From contig CAJNDS010002680.1 of assembly GCA_905221605.1 (NCBI GenBank), positions 124,001 to 188,000 of the forward strand: 64,000 nucleotides of DNA, read 5' to 3'. The position numbers and the translations under genes were made by a program. The notes beneath the pieces are model-generated. The model did not search any database, had not been told where the DNA came from, and saw only the letters and a program-made list of their open reading frames with translations. This document shows, piece by piece, positions 33,501 to 40,968 of the stretch. The DNA comes from Symbiodinium natans (Eukaryota > Sar > Dinophyceae > Suessiales > Symbiodiniaceae). Each line of letters starts with the position of its first letter. Position 1 is the first letter of the stretch.

Positions 33501-35309
33501 CCGGAAACCTTAACACACAACGCCCTAAACCCTAAACCCTAACCCCTAAACCCTAACCCCTAAACCCTAACCCCTAAACCCTAACCCCTAAACCCTAACC
33601 CCTAAACCCCCCTAAACCCCCCTAACACCCCTAACCCCGAACCCCTAACCCCGAACCCCTAACCCCTAGGCTAGGTTGGAAGAAGGCCCACCCCCCCCAC
33701 CAAAGTACTCGATCCAGGGCTCCTGGAGCCGGCACAGCGCCCAATGGACCGCTGAGCCCGAGGCGCCTGGGGCGAACTCTTCGCTCTCTTGTAGGGCTTT
33801 AAGGTTTGAGGTTTTTTTTTTTTTTTATAAGGGCTTTGAGAGGGTTTTTTTTAGGAAGGCTTGAGGGTATCAATTGTTGAGGGTGTTAGGGTCTGAGGGG
33901 TTCAGGGTTTCAGGGTTTAAGGGCTAAGGTTTCGCGCGCCAGGGCCCAAACTGCCGACCTGACTTTGGGGGTGGGCTTCTGAGATAGTGCAAGCCTTTCT
34001 TGGCGCAGGCAGGGCAACTCCTCGCTCAGCAGCTCCAACTCGACACACACCCCTAGACCCTAAACCCTAGACCCTAAACCCTAAACCCTAGACCCTAAAC
34101 CCTAAACCCTAGACCCTAGACCCTAAACCCTAAACCCCATGGCTTCGAAGGGCAAAAGACGCCTCCACTCGGCACATCCTGAAAATCTTAGAAGCCCCTC
34201 GAAGCGCTAGAATCCCTCGGAAATGCAGGCTTTAGGGCTTAGGGTTTCGGGTTTCAGGGGTTTTAGGGTTTTAGGGGTTTAGGGTTTCGGGTTTCAGGGG
34301 TTTTAGGGTTTTAGGGTTTTAGGGTTTAGGGTTTAGGGTTTAGGGTTTAGGGTTTTAGGGTTTTAGGGTTTTAGGGTTTTAGGGTTTAGGGTTTAGGGTT
34401 TAGGGTTTAGGGTTTTCGAGGAGCCTCGAAGTCCCTCGCCCGAGGTGCGGCGGCACCTGGACTTCCGCGCGGGGGACGCGAGCGCCTTCTGGATGTCCTG
34501 GAGCCTCGACAGTTTAGGGTTTAGGGTTTAGGGTTTAGGGTTTAGGGTTTAGGGTTTAGGGTTTAGGGTTTAGGGAAGAGCTGGGAAGTGAGCGCTGTCT
34601 GGGGGGGGGGGGGGGTTTGGGGTTTCGGAGGCTTAGGGTTTAGGGTTTAGGGTTCAGGGTTTAGGGTTTAGGGTTTAGTGTTTTAGTGGTTTAGTGGTTT
34701 AGTGGTTTAGTGGTTTAGTGGTTTAGTGGTTTAGGGTTTAGGGTTTGGGGTTTGGGGTTTGGGGCTTAGGGTTTAGGGAGGCCTTATAGGGCTTTGTAGG
34801 GCTTTTGCGGGTGTGTAGGGTTGTTGGGCTAGTGTAGGCTTCGTAGGGTTCGTAGTGCTTGTCTGGTTCGGGGTTTTTAAAGGCGTGCAGGGTTCGTCTT
34901 CAGGGTTTAGGCCCTGAACCCTAAACCCTGAACCCTGAACCCTAAACCCTAAACCCTAAACCCTGAACCGTTCTGAAGGGTGGGCGGCTTCAAGACTTCA
35001 ACCTACTAAAACTGGTTCCTAGTAGGGAAAGAGGTGAGGCACTTTGGATGTTACCCCTTGTACTACCAGTCCTTAATCGGGATTACCCCTGTCAAGGACT
35101 GTTAGTATAAGGGGGAACATCCCAATTAGGCACCTTATATAACCCTCATAGAACCCTCAACCCTAAACCCTAAACCCTCAATATCCGCAAGAAGCCCTGC
35201 TAGCAAGCCCTTGCCTCCTGATATCTCACCGCCGAGGGAGGAGTTCTTCCAAACCTGGCGGACCGTCGCTGTGGTGCCTCCGAAGCAGCAGTTGTCATTG
35301 TGGAAGAGA
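21500..35309 (+). CDS. Calpain-like cysteine protease gene (multi-exon)
   Basis: Exons on the + strand spell out the calpain protease core in the correct order: GDxWLLAALASLSEH (24.36 kb), GKYVVKLFDG (25.74 kb), DRIPC (27.48 kb), AFAKLCGS (28.54 kb), FFDVLRRHC (31.06 kb), KHAYSILEL (31.96 kb), GSWSRHSAQW (33.72 kb) and FWMSW (34.49 kb). Calpains are Ca2+-dependent Cys-His-Asn proteases; dinoflagellate genomes hold many. Phases agree across four consecutive introns from 24323 to 28605. The His is present, the Cys position is Val, and the exon with the catalytic Asn (NPW/HG) was not found. Some exons between 28.6 and 31.0 kb and between 32.0 and 33.7 kb are also unplaced. Introns of 0.3-3 kb are packed with telomere-like repeats. 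The N-terminal boundary is not known; islands from 9 kb onward could belong here. Confidence 0.75.
21622..21730. repeat. Longest uninterrupted TTTAGGG array
   Basis: About 15 perfect heptamers. It lies about 40 bp downstream of a likely GC donor of the calpain-like gene, near the 5' end of an intron. Confidence 0.98.
22401..22458 (+). CDS. Calpain-like exon: VVWLRA segment (tentative)
   Basis: Between acceptor aacaccccag and donor CCAG|GTGATT the frame reads PKVVWLRATRRLCQRRRAP. In calpains a W-x-R-x-x-E/x-I/L segment follows the FPA segment, and PKVVWLRA fits that place. The remaining residues are very Arg-rich and do not match. A poly-C run (22089-22103) lies upstream, poly-G (21964-21980) further up. 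Confidence 0.4.
22726..22810. mobile_element. MITE-like foldback, family 2
   Basis: Runs from ctgagtaggcaaccttcaac to ggtactcag, with arms complementary, and is closely similar to 17191-17274 along most of its length. Confidence 0.7.
23067..23278. mobile_element. MITE-like foldback family 1 with nested insertion
   Basis: The outer element has the family-1 left arm (agtttgggatgttccccc from 23067) and right end (ggggaacatcccaact to 23278). Its right arm is interrupted after ttagtata by about 105 bp (23158-23262) that is itself a foldback related to family 2 (ctcagctgaataggtacact ... actcagcaacc). Confidence 0.7.
23895..23957 (+). CDS. Exon-like coding island in calpain-like gene
   Basis: Acceptor ggattcag and donor GCCAC|GTGAGG bound a frame reading RPPRSWLAFEGDLRHRKLQA. 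The position, between the FPA and Cys segments, would suit a calpain-like gene exon, but the residues do not match a conserved block. A second short piece after cttcgcag at 23983 may be the next exon; its frame is unresolved. Confidence 0.4.
24323..24471 (+). CDS. Calpain-like exon with catalytic-Cys motif (Cys to Val)
   Basis: Acceptor ccctgagccctacag and donor AGAGCT|GTAAGT bound 149 bp: two leftover bases, then 49 codons, ending in phase 0. It encodes RFQRGAEGDVWLLAALASLS followed by EHRPLQHL. The family motif is QGxxGDCWLLAALASLAE, where the Cys is the nucleophile. Here codon 24367-24369 is GTG (Val). Everything around it is well conserved, which argues that the alignment is right and that this copy lacks normal protease activity. 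Human CAPN6 is a known case of a calpain that has lost this Cys. Confidence 0.85.
24795..24870 (+). CDS. Calpain-like exon after the Cys helix
   Basis: Acceptor acccgacaccccag behind a C-rich tract; begins in phase 0, as the previous exon requires. It encodes FRNEPKTRFRGALQQIFEST then EVNVQ plus one base. The donor is GC (GCAAG|GCCTCG). The residues lead straight into the GKYVVKLFDG of the next exon, as in calpains. Downstream, a TTTAGGG block lies at 24925-24958. Confidence 0.75.
25737..25793 (+). CDS. Calpain-like exon: GKYVVKLFDG segment
   Basis: Acceptor cgtatctacag; begins with two leftover bases that complete the Gly codon from the previous exon. It encodes (G)KYVVKLFDGIEGRWRRLE plus one base; donor GAAA|GTTCATG. 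The pattern GKYxVxLFDxxxxxWxxV is a hallmark of the calpain core between the Cys helix and the IPC segment. Confidence 0.8.
25840..26273 (+). other. Open frames inside a calpain-like intron
   Basis: A frame starting near 25866 reads LKRKFQVSTAREWALYQQGK then FDGEDRNASMLPAK, and continues into a hydrophobic stretch (FDVLVSLGIVFLAAFFFSGW) that looks like a membrane helix. Another frame near 26090-26150 reads AQQILRNLLADGSWRIETML. They lie between two calpain exons whose phases already join without them. They may be an alternative exon, part of another gene, or chance. Confidence 0.25.
27381..27437. repeat. CCCTAAA array
   Basis: Eight near-perfect AAACCCT units, 40 bp upstream of a calpain-like exon (3' end of its intron). 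Confidence 0.96.
27478..27565 (+). CDS. Calpain-like exon: DRIPC segment
   Basis: Acceptor cccttttctgag; two leftover bases complete the codon from the GKYVV exon, then EDRIPCHRAAYENSKEFKPI followed by CLQTQDSS. The V/E-D-D-R-I-P-C segment is conserved in calpains after the W. The donor TCAGG|GTTTTATAGGG lies at the head of a block of GGGTTTTTATA repeats (27566-27622). The exon ends with two bases of a codon. Confidence 0.75.
27566..27622. repeat. GGGTTTTTATA repeats
   Basis: Five units of a longer TTTAGGG-like variant, beginning exactly at a predicted splice donor. Confidence 0.9.
28138..28154. repeat. Poly-G tract
   Basis: About 17 G; another G-rich tract lies at 27940-27966. Both are in the same calpain-like intron. 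Confidence 0.9.
28491..28605 (+). CDS. Calpain-like exon: AFAKLCGS helix
   Basis: Acceptor gtttatgcag; one leftover base completes the Gly codon from the previous exon. It encodes SSCNLATYSQTGLALCQAFA then KLCGSILACLKTASRSSK, and ends in phase 0 at AAG|GTTTTTTT. AFAKLCGS corresponds to the conserved calpain motif (EKAFAKxxGSY). The usual W-V-x-L-L-E-K before it is poorly conserved here. Confidence 0.75.
29120..29175. repeat. (CA)n then (GA)n microsatellite
   Basis: About 14 CA units (29123-29151), followed by GAGA/CAGA repeats. Confidence 0.93.
29898..29943 (+). CDS. Calpain-like exon (tentative): IFVRGKDSW segment
   Basis: Acceptor ttcgccccgcag; one leftover base, then IFVRGKDSWDSREME, donor GAG|GTCGCG. 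Calpains have a similar hydrophobic-aromatic-charged segment ending in EMEV before the hydrophobic FELL helix. The phase does not join directly to the neighbours found, so at least one exon is missing on each side, or the edges differ. A string of aaaaggccc-like repeats follows (29966-30070). Confidence 0.45.
31033..31109 (+). CDS. Calpain-like exon: FFDVLRRHC segment
   Basis: Acceptor cacccgaaag; then LPEDSNVSHDVFFDVLRRHC followed by YSAQC; donor GTGCA|GTTCATAGGG, ending with one base of a codon. Calpains have an E-L-F-x-L-L-x-R-Y-x-x-x-C-V-x-S-A-S segment shortly before the catalytic His; this fits. CCCTACACCC-type sequence precedes it. Confidence 0.6.
31353..31377. repeat. Poly-C tract (25)
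   Basis: An uninterrupted C run; a second C-rich tract lies at 31427-31449. Both are in the intron before the catalytic-His exon. Confidence 0.95.
31934..32013 (+). CDS. Calpain-like exon with catalytic-His motif
   Basis: Encodes WRPRTGLKAKHAYSILELCR then ASGAQT, ending ACC|GTGTAA. The calpain motif is GLVxxHAYSVLxV, where His is catalytic; here it is intact (CAC at 31966-31968). With acceptor ccctgctcaaag the phase joins the FFDVL exon; ctggagacccag (start 31947) is the alternative. CCCTAAA-type sequence (31905-31925) lies upstream and poly-G follows 15 bp after the exon. Confidence 0.8.
32028..32050. repeat. Poly-G tract (23)
   Basis: An uninterrupted G run 15 bp after the predicted donor of the catalytic-His exon. 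Confidence 0.95.
33351..33377. repeat. Poly-G tract (27)
   Basis: The longest G run in the window. It follows a possible small exon near 33178-33213 (PQLERRLAIASQ, donor CAG|GTGGCC) that could not be tied to a family. Confidence 0.95.
33524..33670. repeat. CCCTAAA/CCCTAACCC variant array
   Basis: Starts as AAACCCT, becomes a regular AAACCCTAACCCCT dimer block (about 33540-33605), then CCCTAACCCCGAACC variants. It ends 35 bp before a calpain-like exon. Confidence 0.95.
33706..33790 (+). CDS. Calpain-like exon: GSWSRHSAQW segment
   Basis: Acceptor ccccaccaaag; phase-0 YSIQGSWSRHSAQWTAEPEA then PGANSSLS plus one base; donor CTTCTT-like CTCTCTT|GTAGGG. In calpains NPWGxxEWxGxWSDxSxxW carries the catalytic Asn followed by this W-S...S..W pattern. 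The Asn part would lie on a preceding exon, which was not found. Confidence 0.6.
34052..34138. repeat. CCCTAAA/CCCTAGA array
   Basis: Alternating AAACCCT and AGACCCT units, about 12. Confidence 0.95.
34225..34412. repeat. TTTAGGG/TTTTAGGG array
   Basis: Blocks of octamers (TTTTAGGG) alternate with blocks of heptamers (TTTAGGG); one composite segment is repeated at 34235-34280 and 34281-34330. Confidence 0.95.
34421..34511 (+). CDS. Calpain-like exon: FWMSW segment
   Basis: Between gggttttcgag and GACA|GTTTAGGG the frame reads PEVRRHLDFRAGDASAFWMS then WSLD. Calpain cores end with a D-G-x-F-W-M-S-W/F-x-D-F segment, and AGDASAFWMSW is a good match. The exon is wedged between two TTTAGGG arrays, and the donor is inside the first unit of the second (34512-34576). 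Confidence 0.75.
34512..34576. repeat. TTTAGGG array beginning at a splice donor
   Basis: Nine perfect heptamers; the first G-TTTAGGG supplies the GT of the predicted donor. Confidence 0.95.
34630..34775. repeat. TTTAGGG / TTTAGTGG array
   Basis: Heptamers, then a homogeneous block of TTTAGTGG octamers (about 34680-34733), then heptamers and TTTGGGG. Confidence 0.95.
35044..35125. mobile_element. MITE-like foldback, family 1 (short copy)
   Basis: ttggatgttaccccttgtac pairs with gtataagggggaacatcccaa; the two arms around cagtccttaatcgg and caaggactgttagt also pair. It lies 3' in a calpain-like intron. Confidence 0.75.
35208..35309 (+). CDS. Coding exon downstream of calpain core
   Basis: Acceptor tgctagcaag, phase-0 PLPPDISPPREEFFQTWRTV then AVVPPKQQLSLWKR, donor AAGAGA|GTTTAGGG. 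102 bp, phase 0 both ends. It is flanked by CCCTAAA on the left (35155-35180) and TTTAGGG on the right (35310-35352). The position suggests the start of the region after the calpain protease core; no motif confirms that. Confidence 0.6.
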
Positions 35310-35913
35310 GTTTAGGGTTTAGGGTCTAGGGTTTAGGGTTAGGGTTTAGGGTATTTCTAGGGCGACTTCAACACAATAAGGAACAAAAACAAAACTGTTC
35401 TTCCCTCGCTACGCCTCCGGTGCATGCCATGCCACCAGATGAGCCGTTCTGCTAGTGTTAGAGTGCGTGTAGGGTTCAGGGAGGTTAAAGCAAGTGCACA
35501 TGGGGCAGGGTTTTAGGGCAACTGGGGTTTGGGGCTTCAGGTCAGGAGTTTCCAGAGATATTCAGGGTTTAACTTGATTGGGTACCGAGTTAGCCCGTCA
35601 ACCCTTAAAGACAAAACTGAGTAGGCATCATTGAGTGCTAAGCCCTACCAAACCCCATTTACCACCCAAAGGTTCATCCCTTGCCCCCAGCAAGACTCGG
35701 CCAGTATGCGGGGTGCACTCGAAGCGTCGAAGTGGGATTGAGAGGCAGACTTCTTTGCAGTTGGTGCAGAGTTTCTGAGCTGAGGAGGTGTTTGAGTGAC
35801 GGTTTGATCTGAGCGCGGAGCGAGCATTCATTCCATGTCTGTTGAGTCTGTTGCATGGCAAGAGTCGTTGTTGCTCGAATCATATCAGCAGCTAGGAGAG
35901 CAACTAGCCAAAG

Positions 35914-36054
35914 CAGTCATTAAGAGACCTGCAGTACTTGGACGAAGCTCTGAAAGGGCATGGAAAGTTGTCGCCAGTTGGGGTGCGTGCGGCATGCGAG
36001 AAGGAGCTTTTCCGGACAGACGCGAAATCTGAAAGCTCACCGTCTATCTGCAGC
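35914..36054 (+). CDS. Exon 1 seen of second gene, unknown function
   Basis: Between actagccaaag and AGC|GTGAGA lie 47 codons in phase 0 at both ends, including SLRDLQYLDEALKGHGKLSP then VGVRAACEKELFRTDAKS. It is helical and charged, with convincing coding composition. An alternative exon (after tctatctgcag, Pro-rich REN AHAILCQLDPPEPP) overlaps the donor region. No family recognised. Upstream exons are likely. Confidence 0.6.
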
Positions 36055-36425
36055 GTGAGAATGCTCACGCGATCCTCTGCCAACTGGATCCACCCGAGCC
36101 GCCTGCGCTTGAGCCAGCCTCGCCACCCCTGCCGCCCCTGCCACTGTACTCCTCCCCCGGCCTTTGGTGGATCAGCGCCCTTTCACCTGTTTGGCCTCTG
36201 CTTGGGTCAGTCAACCTCCGCCTCCGCTTGGGTCAGTCAAGCTCCTCGGCCCTGATTTTGATCTGAGCCCCCCTCGCTTGTACAGAAGTCGACGTAGGCC
36301 TTCAAGCCTGTAGGCGTTTTAGTCGTTTTGTTTGTTCGTGCCACCCTCAGAAGCAGGACCGTTGGCACAAGGGTTTGCTTGCGAGAGATCACCCTGATCA
36401 CCCTCACGAACACTGATACGGCCAG

Positions 36426-36587
36426 GTTCGACCCCAACTTGCGTGCGCGATTCGATTTGGCAATTTCAAAGGTGTGCTGCTGCATGATCTCTTGGAAACG
36501 GGCGTGCAGCTCTACAAGGAAATCAAGATGGCCAAGGCGGCGAAGGGTTGGCCAGCGACGCAGGCCAAGGCTCAGAAGTCTGCTACA
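36426..36587 (+). CDS. Exon 2 seen of second gene, unknown function
   Basis: Acceptor tacggccag and donor ACA|GTAAGA; 162 bp, 54 codons, phase 0 both ends, matching exon 35914-36054. It encodes VRPQLACAIRFGNFKGVLLH then DLLETGVQLYKEIKMAKAAK. The block AIRFGNFKGVL faintly recalls the (F)xRxGxxKGVL segment of eukaryotic RNA-dependent RNA polymerases, but no catalytic DxDxD was seen, so no function is called. Confidence 0.65.
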
Positions 36588-36915
36588 GTAAGAGGGACGC
36601 ACTCCGTGCGCGGGCTCCTTGGGATTATACGTCGCTGGCATTGCCACATGTTCGCAAACGCGAATCGCTGAAGTATGGGTTGAGGGAACAGTCTGTGCCC
36701 TGGGTCGTCTCTTCCCCTACCAATGTGACAAGACTTCAGCGCGCACCGAGTTGAAAAAATGAAGGTGGCGTGGCACGTCTGCTTTCGGCCTGCGTTAGAA
36801 TCCCGCCAAGCTTGGCGCACAAAGGGCTCGCTTGCACCCGTTAAACCCAGACCCAACTATGGTGCCCGAGACAAGAAACCCTCAACCCTCAACCCTAACG
36901 CTACACCCAGCTCAG

Positions 36916-36969
36916 GTGGAAAGACCCGTCGGCGTGGCCGCCCTTCACTTTGAGGTCATTGGCGACTCG
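36916..36969 (+). CDS. Exon 3 seen of second gene
   Basis: Acceptor acacccagctcag, phase-0 VERPVGVAALHFEVIGDS; a possible donor is TCG|GTGTGT, but the frame remains open with CAAQLHGEIFSF to about 37140. Upstream is CCCTCAACCCTAACG sequence, the usual C-type 3' intron end. Confidence 0.5.
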
Positions 36970-37053
36970 GTGTGTGCCGCCCAACTACATGGGGAGATAT
37001 TTTCGTTTTTTGGGGCAGGATTTAGAGTTTTGGATTTTAGGGTTGATGTTCAG

Positions 37054-37187
37054 GCACAAGTACTGGCAGCGGGCCCTTTATGGGGACCCAGTTTGGCAAC
37101 CCCGCACATTCACTTTGTGTCTGGAGGGGCAACGGACTAAGGACCCGGCAGCCGCCTGCCTCCTCGGCTGCGCCTCATTCTGGGCAG
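37054..37187 (+). CDS. Exon 4 seen of second gene (frame ambiguous)
   Basis: Acceptor gttgatgttcag and donor GCAG|GTGAGG. In one frame it reads HKYWQRALYGDPVWQPRTFT then LCLEGQRTKDPAAACLLG. In another it reads AQVLAAGPLWGPSLATPHIH and ends at TAA (37138-37140), which would make it terminal. Both look protein-like; the first uses the excellent GTGAGG donor. Confidence 0.5.
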
Positions 37188-38225
37188 GTGAGGGCTGCCC
37201 CTTGGATCTTCAGAGCCTCTTGAGGGGGAGTCGTTTCATCCGAAAACACAGCACACTGTTCAGGCAGCTGACCCCCTGAAGCCTGGGGCACCAAGCCGTC
37301 TCAGGCAACTGCGAAACTGTTGAACTTTCCCAGAACTGCCCACACCTGTCCGTACAAGTCAAGTGACGAATCCCCGCCCTTTCAAACCCCGCCAAACCGG
37401 CAACCTAGCATTGCTTGTCCGTGTTACTTACGTCTAAATATCGGCTGGTGAATGTGCCAGGTGCGCATGCGGATGGGTTGTACTGCACGCGAAGTACTGC
37501 ACGCGAAAGAGAGCCCTTTTCTGGCGCAGCCGCGGCTAAAGACGGGTTGAAAGCTGTGCTGAAATTCTACACAAAAGTCACGACAGGCCATTGAACCCTG
37601 AAATTGGTATGTCCTGAAGCTTTCCTACACCCTCAAACAGAATATTTGGACCCTCAACGCGTCACCCTGAGCCCTCAAGCCCGAATCACATCGAGTTCTT
37701 TGGGGTTTAAGGACCCGGGGTTAGGCTTCAGGGTTAATCGGTTATATGGGGTTCGGCCCAGGCCATGGCACCGCGTGGGATATCCGATTCTTGGTTCGGG
37801 TGGCTGAACTAGAAAAGTCGACTCGAAAGACTAAGAGTCATTGGGAGCTTCTGAAGCGTTGACACACCCTAAACCCTAAGCCCAGTTTGATGAGACAGAG
37901 GTCAAAGACTTTACAGCCCCGCACACGGCCTGCAAGGCGAGTTTCTGGACAGCAAAGAGAGGGTTCCTTAGGCTTAGGGTCTTTCGGGGTCAGTGTTGCT
38001 GAAGTTTCGAGGCTTTGCTTTCGGGCAAAGGGGCACTGAACCCCGGAGCCTGAACTCAAGTTCAGGCCCTCTAAACAATAACATTGGCTTGTTAGTGTCT
38101 TAGTTTCCTCGGCGATTGCAAGTTCTCAGCTTCAGCCGGCTCTCTACGTGTGTTCGGGGATTTTATGGCCTCTGATATCAGGGGTTCAGGGCTTGCGGCT
38201 TGGGAATGACAGGTCGTTTTGTTTT

Positions 38226-38251
38226 GGGGGGGGGGGGGGGGGGGGGGGGGG
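38226..38251. repeat. Poly-G tract (26)
   Basis: An uninterrupted G run, followed by TTTAGGG. Confidence 0.95.
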
Positions 38252-38394
38252 TTTAGGGTTCTGGGGCTTAAGCAGCTGAGGAGGATCTGAGTGAGAGCAA
38301 AGCAGCAGATAGGAGCGTCCGTGCGAGAAGGGCAACTTTGGTGTGAGCTGCATCCAATGTACCCGAATCCCTAGACCCTTAAACACTAAACCCC

Positions 38395-38700
38395 TGAGCC
38401 CCAAGCCCTCAACCTCAGCCCTAAGCCCTAAACCCTAAACCGAAGCTCAATGTAGACTTCCTTCTAAGACCCTGCCACCAGCTTTTTGCAACCCTTGATG
38501 CAAACCCTAAACCCTAAACCCTCAACCTACACCCTACACACTACACACTACACCCTACACCCTACACCCTACACCCTACACCCTACACCCTACACCCTAA
38601 ACCCTAAACCCTAAACCCTAAACCCTAAACCCTAAACCCTAAACCCTAAACCCTAAACCCTAAACCCTAAACCCTAAACCCTAAACCCTAAACCCGAACC
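38395..38700. repeat. CCCTAAA array with CCCTACA block
   Basis: The longest telomere-like zone. Scattered units to 38500, a homogeneous block of ACCCTAC-type units (38528-38597), then about 14 perfect AAACCCT units (38598-38695). Confidence 0.97.
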
Positions 38701-39400
38701 CCACGACCCGAATCTGATCGCTCTCTTCCGAGGACCTACTCGCTCCAAGCGTCGCCATCTTTGACGATGTGCCTCGATGTGAAAGCTTAAAGCTCCCCTC
38801 CATTCCTCGCAATCTCAACACGTACTCCAGTAGAGTTGACGGTGTTTATCTGTGCTTCTGGTGTCTTTGCCTTTTTCCTGTTTGGAAGGTGGTCAGCTTT
38901 TGTGTAGACAACTTCCTATCTCTTGGTCCTATCTTGACAGTACAAAGTTATCTTCTTATGTCATGGTGCATTATTCGCTTCGCTCATGCACCTGTAATAT
39001 TTCTATAATTCCAGGGGCAAGATATTAAATTAGTTATAAAGGTACTAAGGGATGTGGATATGATTGTACTTTATGAACGGCCCATAGTTACAATGTTTGT
39101 GGGGGCAGTTAATGCATTCAATAATGTGCTCATTTGCTTGAAGCATTATCTTAGGACGTACACTATAGTGAGTGTGAAAGGGACAAAAGTAATTTATTCA
39201 CTCTCTTTTTCTTTTTTTCTCTTCTTATTTCTTCGCTCACTTACTGTTTTTCGAACACTACATTCATTTCATTTGCACACAGAATTCATGAGCTCTCTTT
39301 ATTCGCGCGGTAATGTAGAATGTGAATATTGTGTTCTTTTGTGAGGAAGTTCTTTCTGCGGGCGGTTACAAAGAGCGTGGGATTCATGGGCAAGACTGAC
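38700..39400. other. AT-rich segment of different composition
   Basis: Downstream of the long C array the sequence becomes AT-rich and free of telomere-like motifs for about 650 bp. It contains pyrimidine tracts and an exon-like piece (39016-39171). Its base use is unlike the GC-rich surroundings. Confidence 0.6.
39016..39171 (+). CDS. Exon-like island with GT-AG borders, AT-rich
   Basis: Between tctataattccag and ACTATA|GTGAGT one frame is open and reads GQDIKLVIKVLRDVDMIVLY, then ERPIVTMFVGAVNAF and CLKHYLRTYTI. Both splice signals are strong. Third positions are AT-rich, unlike other exons here. Family not recognised. It could be an exon of a gene with a different history. Confidence 0.4.
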
Positions 39401-40880
39401 GGGTGGGATGGATGCTTAAAGCCCCGAAACCTCCCCCTTTCCAGTAATACGTAAAATCCCTGATATGAATCATGTCTAACATCGTGAAGAATCAGAAAGT
39501 GCTGGAGGAATGGGATTCTACAGCAGTAGGGGTCTGGGCAGAGGTGGAACGGGTTCGTTTGTTGTTCCTGTGAGGTTTAGGGTTTAGTGTGTAAGTGTAG
39601 GTCCTGTAAGGTGTTTTCTTGGTATGTCATGTGGGCATGGCAGTTGCAGGTCTTCAAGCAACGCAATTTTGTTAGTCGTTGGAGATCTCAAACCTCTTTT
39701 TGAGGCAGAAAACTGGCCCTCACTCAGCCCTTCTCTTGAGGGTTCTCTTGACATACTGTGTGGGGGAGGTCTCGTGTATGTTTGCTAGCCAGCTTCTTTC
39801 CGGTGACGTAGTAGACTCTTGGGGCAGCACTCGAAATTACAGCCCCTTGTGGGGGTCTTAAAGGAGCCCAAATCTTGTAGCCCCCCCAAAAATTGAGACA
39901 TGCGCTGCCCCATAATGCCATTCCGATTAAGAGGGCCCTGACTACACATGTTGAGGCTGGGGAAGGACATTGAGAAGGAATGATGTCCAAGTGAGGAATG
40001 ACTGATAATGCCATTGCCGGACTCTGCTGCAGAAGCCATGTTCGACCTGCCTCCCTCGAGTTTCTCAGACCCCAAACCCGAAAACACCGAAACCCTAAGC
40101 TTTAAAAATGGATTCTAGGCAGCAGATTCTGGCTTACAGCCCATGGGCTTCAAAGAAGGCCATGTAGCTGTGCTACACGGTAGGCGAGGCAGGCGTTGGG
40201 CGGCAGGGAGAACACCAGCCAACAGAAGCTCCTGTCTCTACTTCTGGAGTTAATCAAGAAATCTGCAAGTGCTCAAAATACCAACAGAACTTATAGGCCT
40301 AATACCACTAGCACTACCAACAGTATGAACAGCACTCCTTGTACAAATCGTGAAGCTGACATCTGGCACCCTGGGCCGTGCTCTCCCCAGCCCACCCTGC
40401 GTCAAGTCCAGTTAACGAACCGGCCAGGGTCCGCAGAACCCTACACGGCCATGAGCCCTAAGCCCTACACCCGAAGCGCTAAACCCTAAAGCCTAGGCAT
40501 TCCTTGGACCCTAAACCCAAGAACGCACTCTCGTGCCCTGAGCCTCCACGCTGGGCGGCGTCTGTCGGAGCCCGCTCAAAAAGACCTGTGAGCCTGTGGC
40601 AAAATCGTCAGCAACAAAGGCATAAATGCCTCTAAGTCACTGAGTTCCCCTGCTTGCATGTCAAGACCTAGATATTCAAAAGCTGTATATTGCCTGTGGT
40701 GGCCCAACCCTCTGCAAACCCAACCCGGCCCCTCAAGCTCCGAAGCCTCTAGCTCCTCAAGTTCAAGATCCCAAACAATCCCACAGGCTGAATCTTACCC
40801 GAAAACCCTAAGCCCTAACCCTGACTAACCCTAAACCCTACAAACAAGGCCCAACAAGCCTCGAGCCTCGGTCGCTCGAG

Positions 40881-40968
40881 GTCCGAGGCCGCATGGAACG
40901 CCTCAAGCAGGCGTCGCGCGACCACGACGAGGCGGAAGCTTTCCAGCTGGCGACTAACGGCTTTGAGG
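40881..40968 (+). CDS. Exon-like coding island, charged helix
   Basis: Acceptor gtcgctcgag, phase-0 VRGRMERLKQASRDHDEAEA then FQLATNGFE, donor GAGG|GTTTAGGG. C-type repeats upstream (40800-40845), G-type immediately downstream, then poly-G at 41010-41026. No family recognised. Confidence 0.55.

Noticed and set aside
38598-38700. True chromosome end (telomere) at the longest CCCTAAA array
   Set aside because: Unique sequence continues on both sides and arrays of both orientations occur throughout, so these are interstitial.
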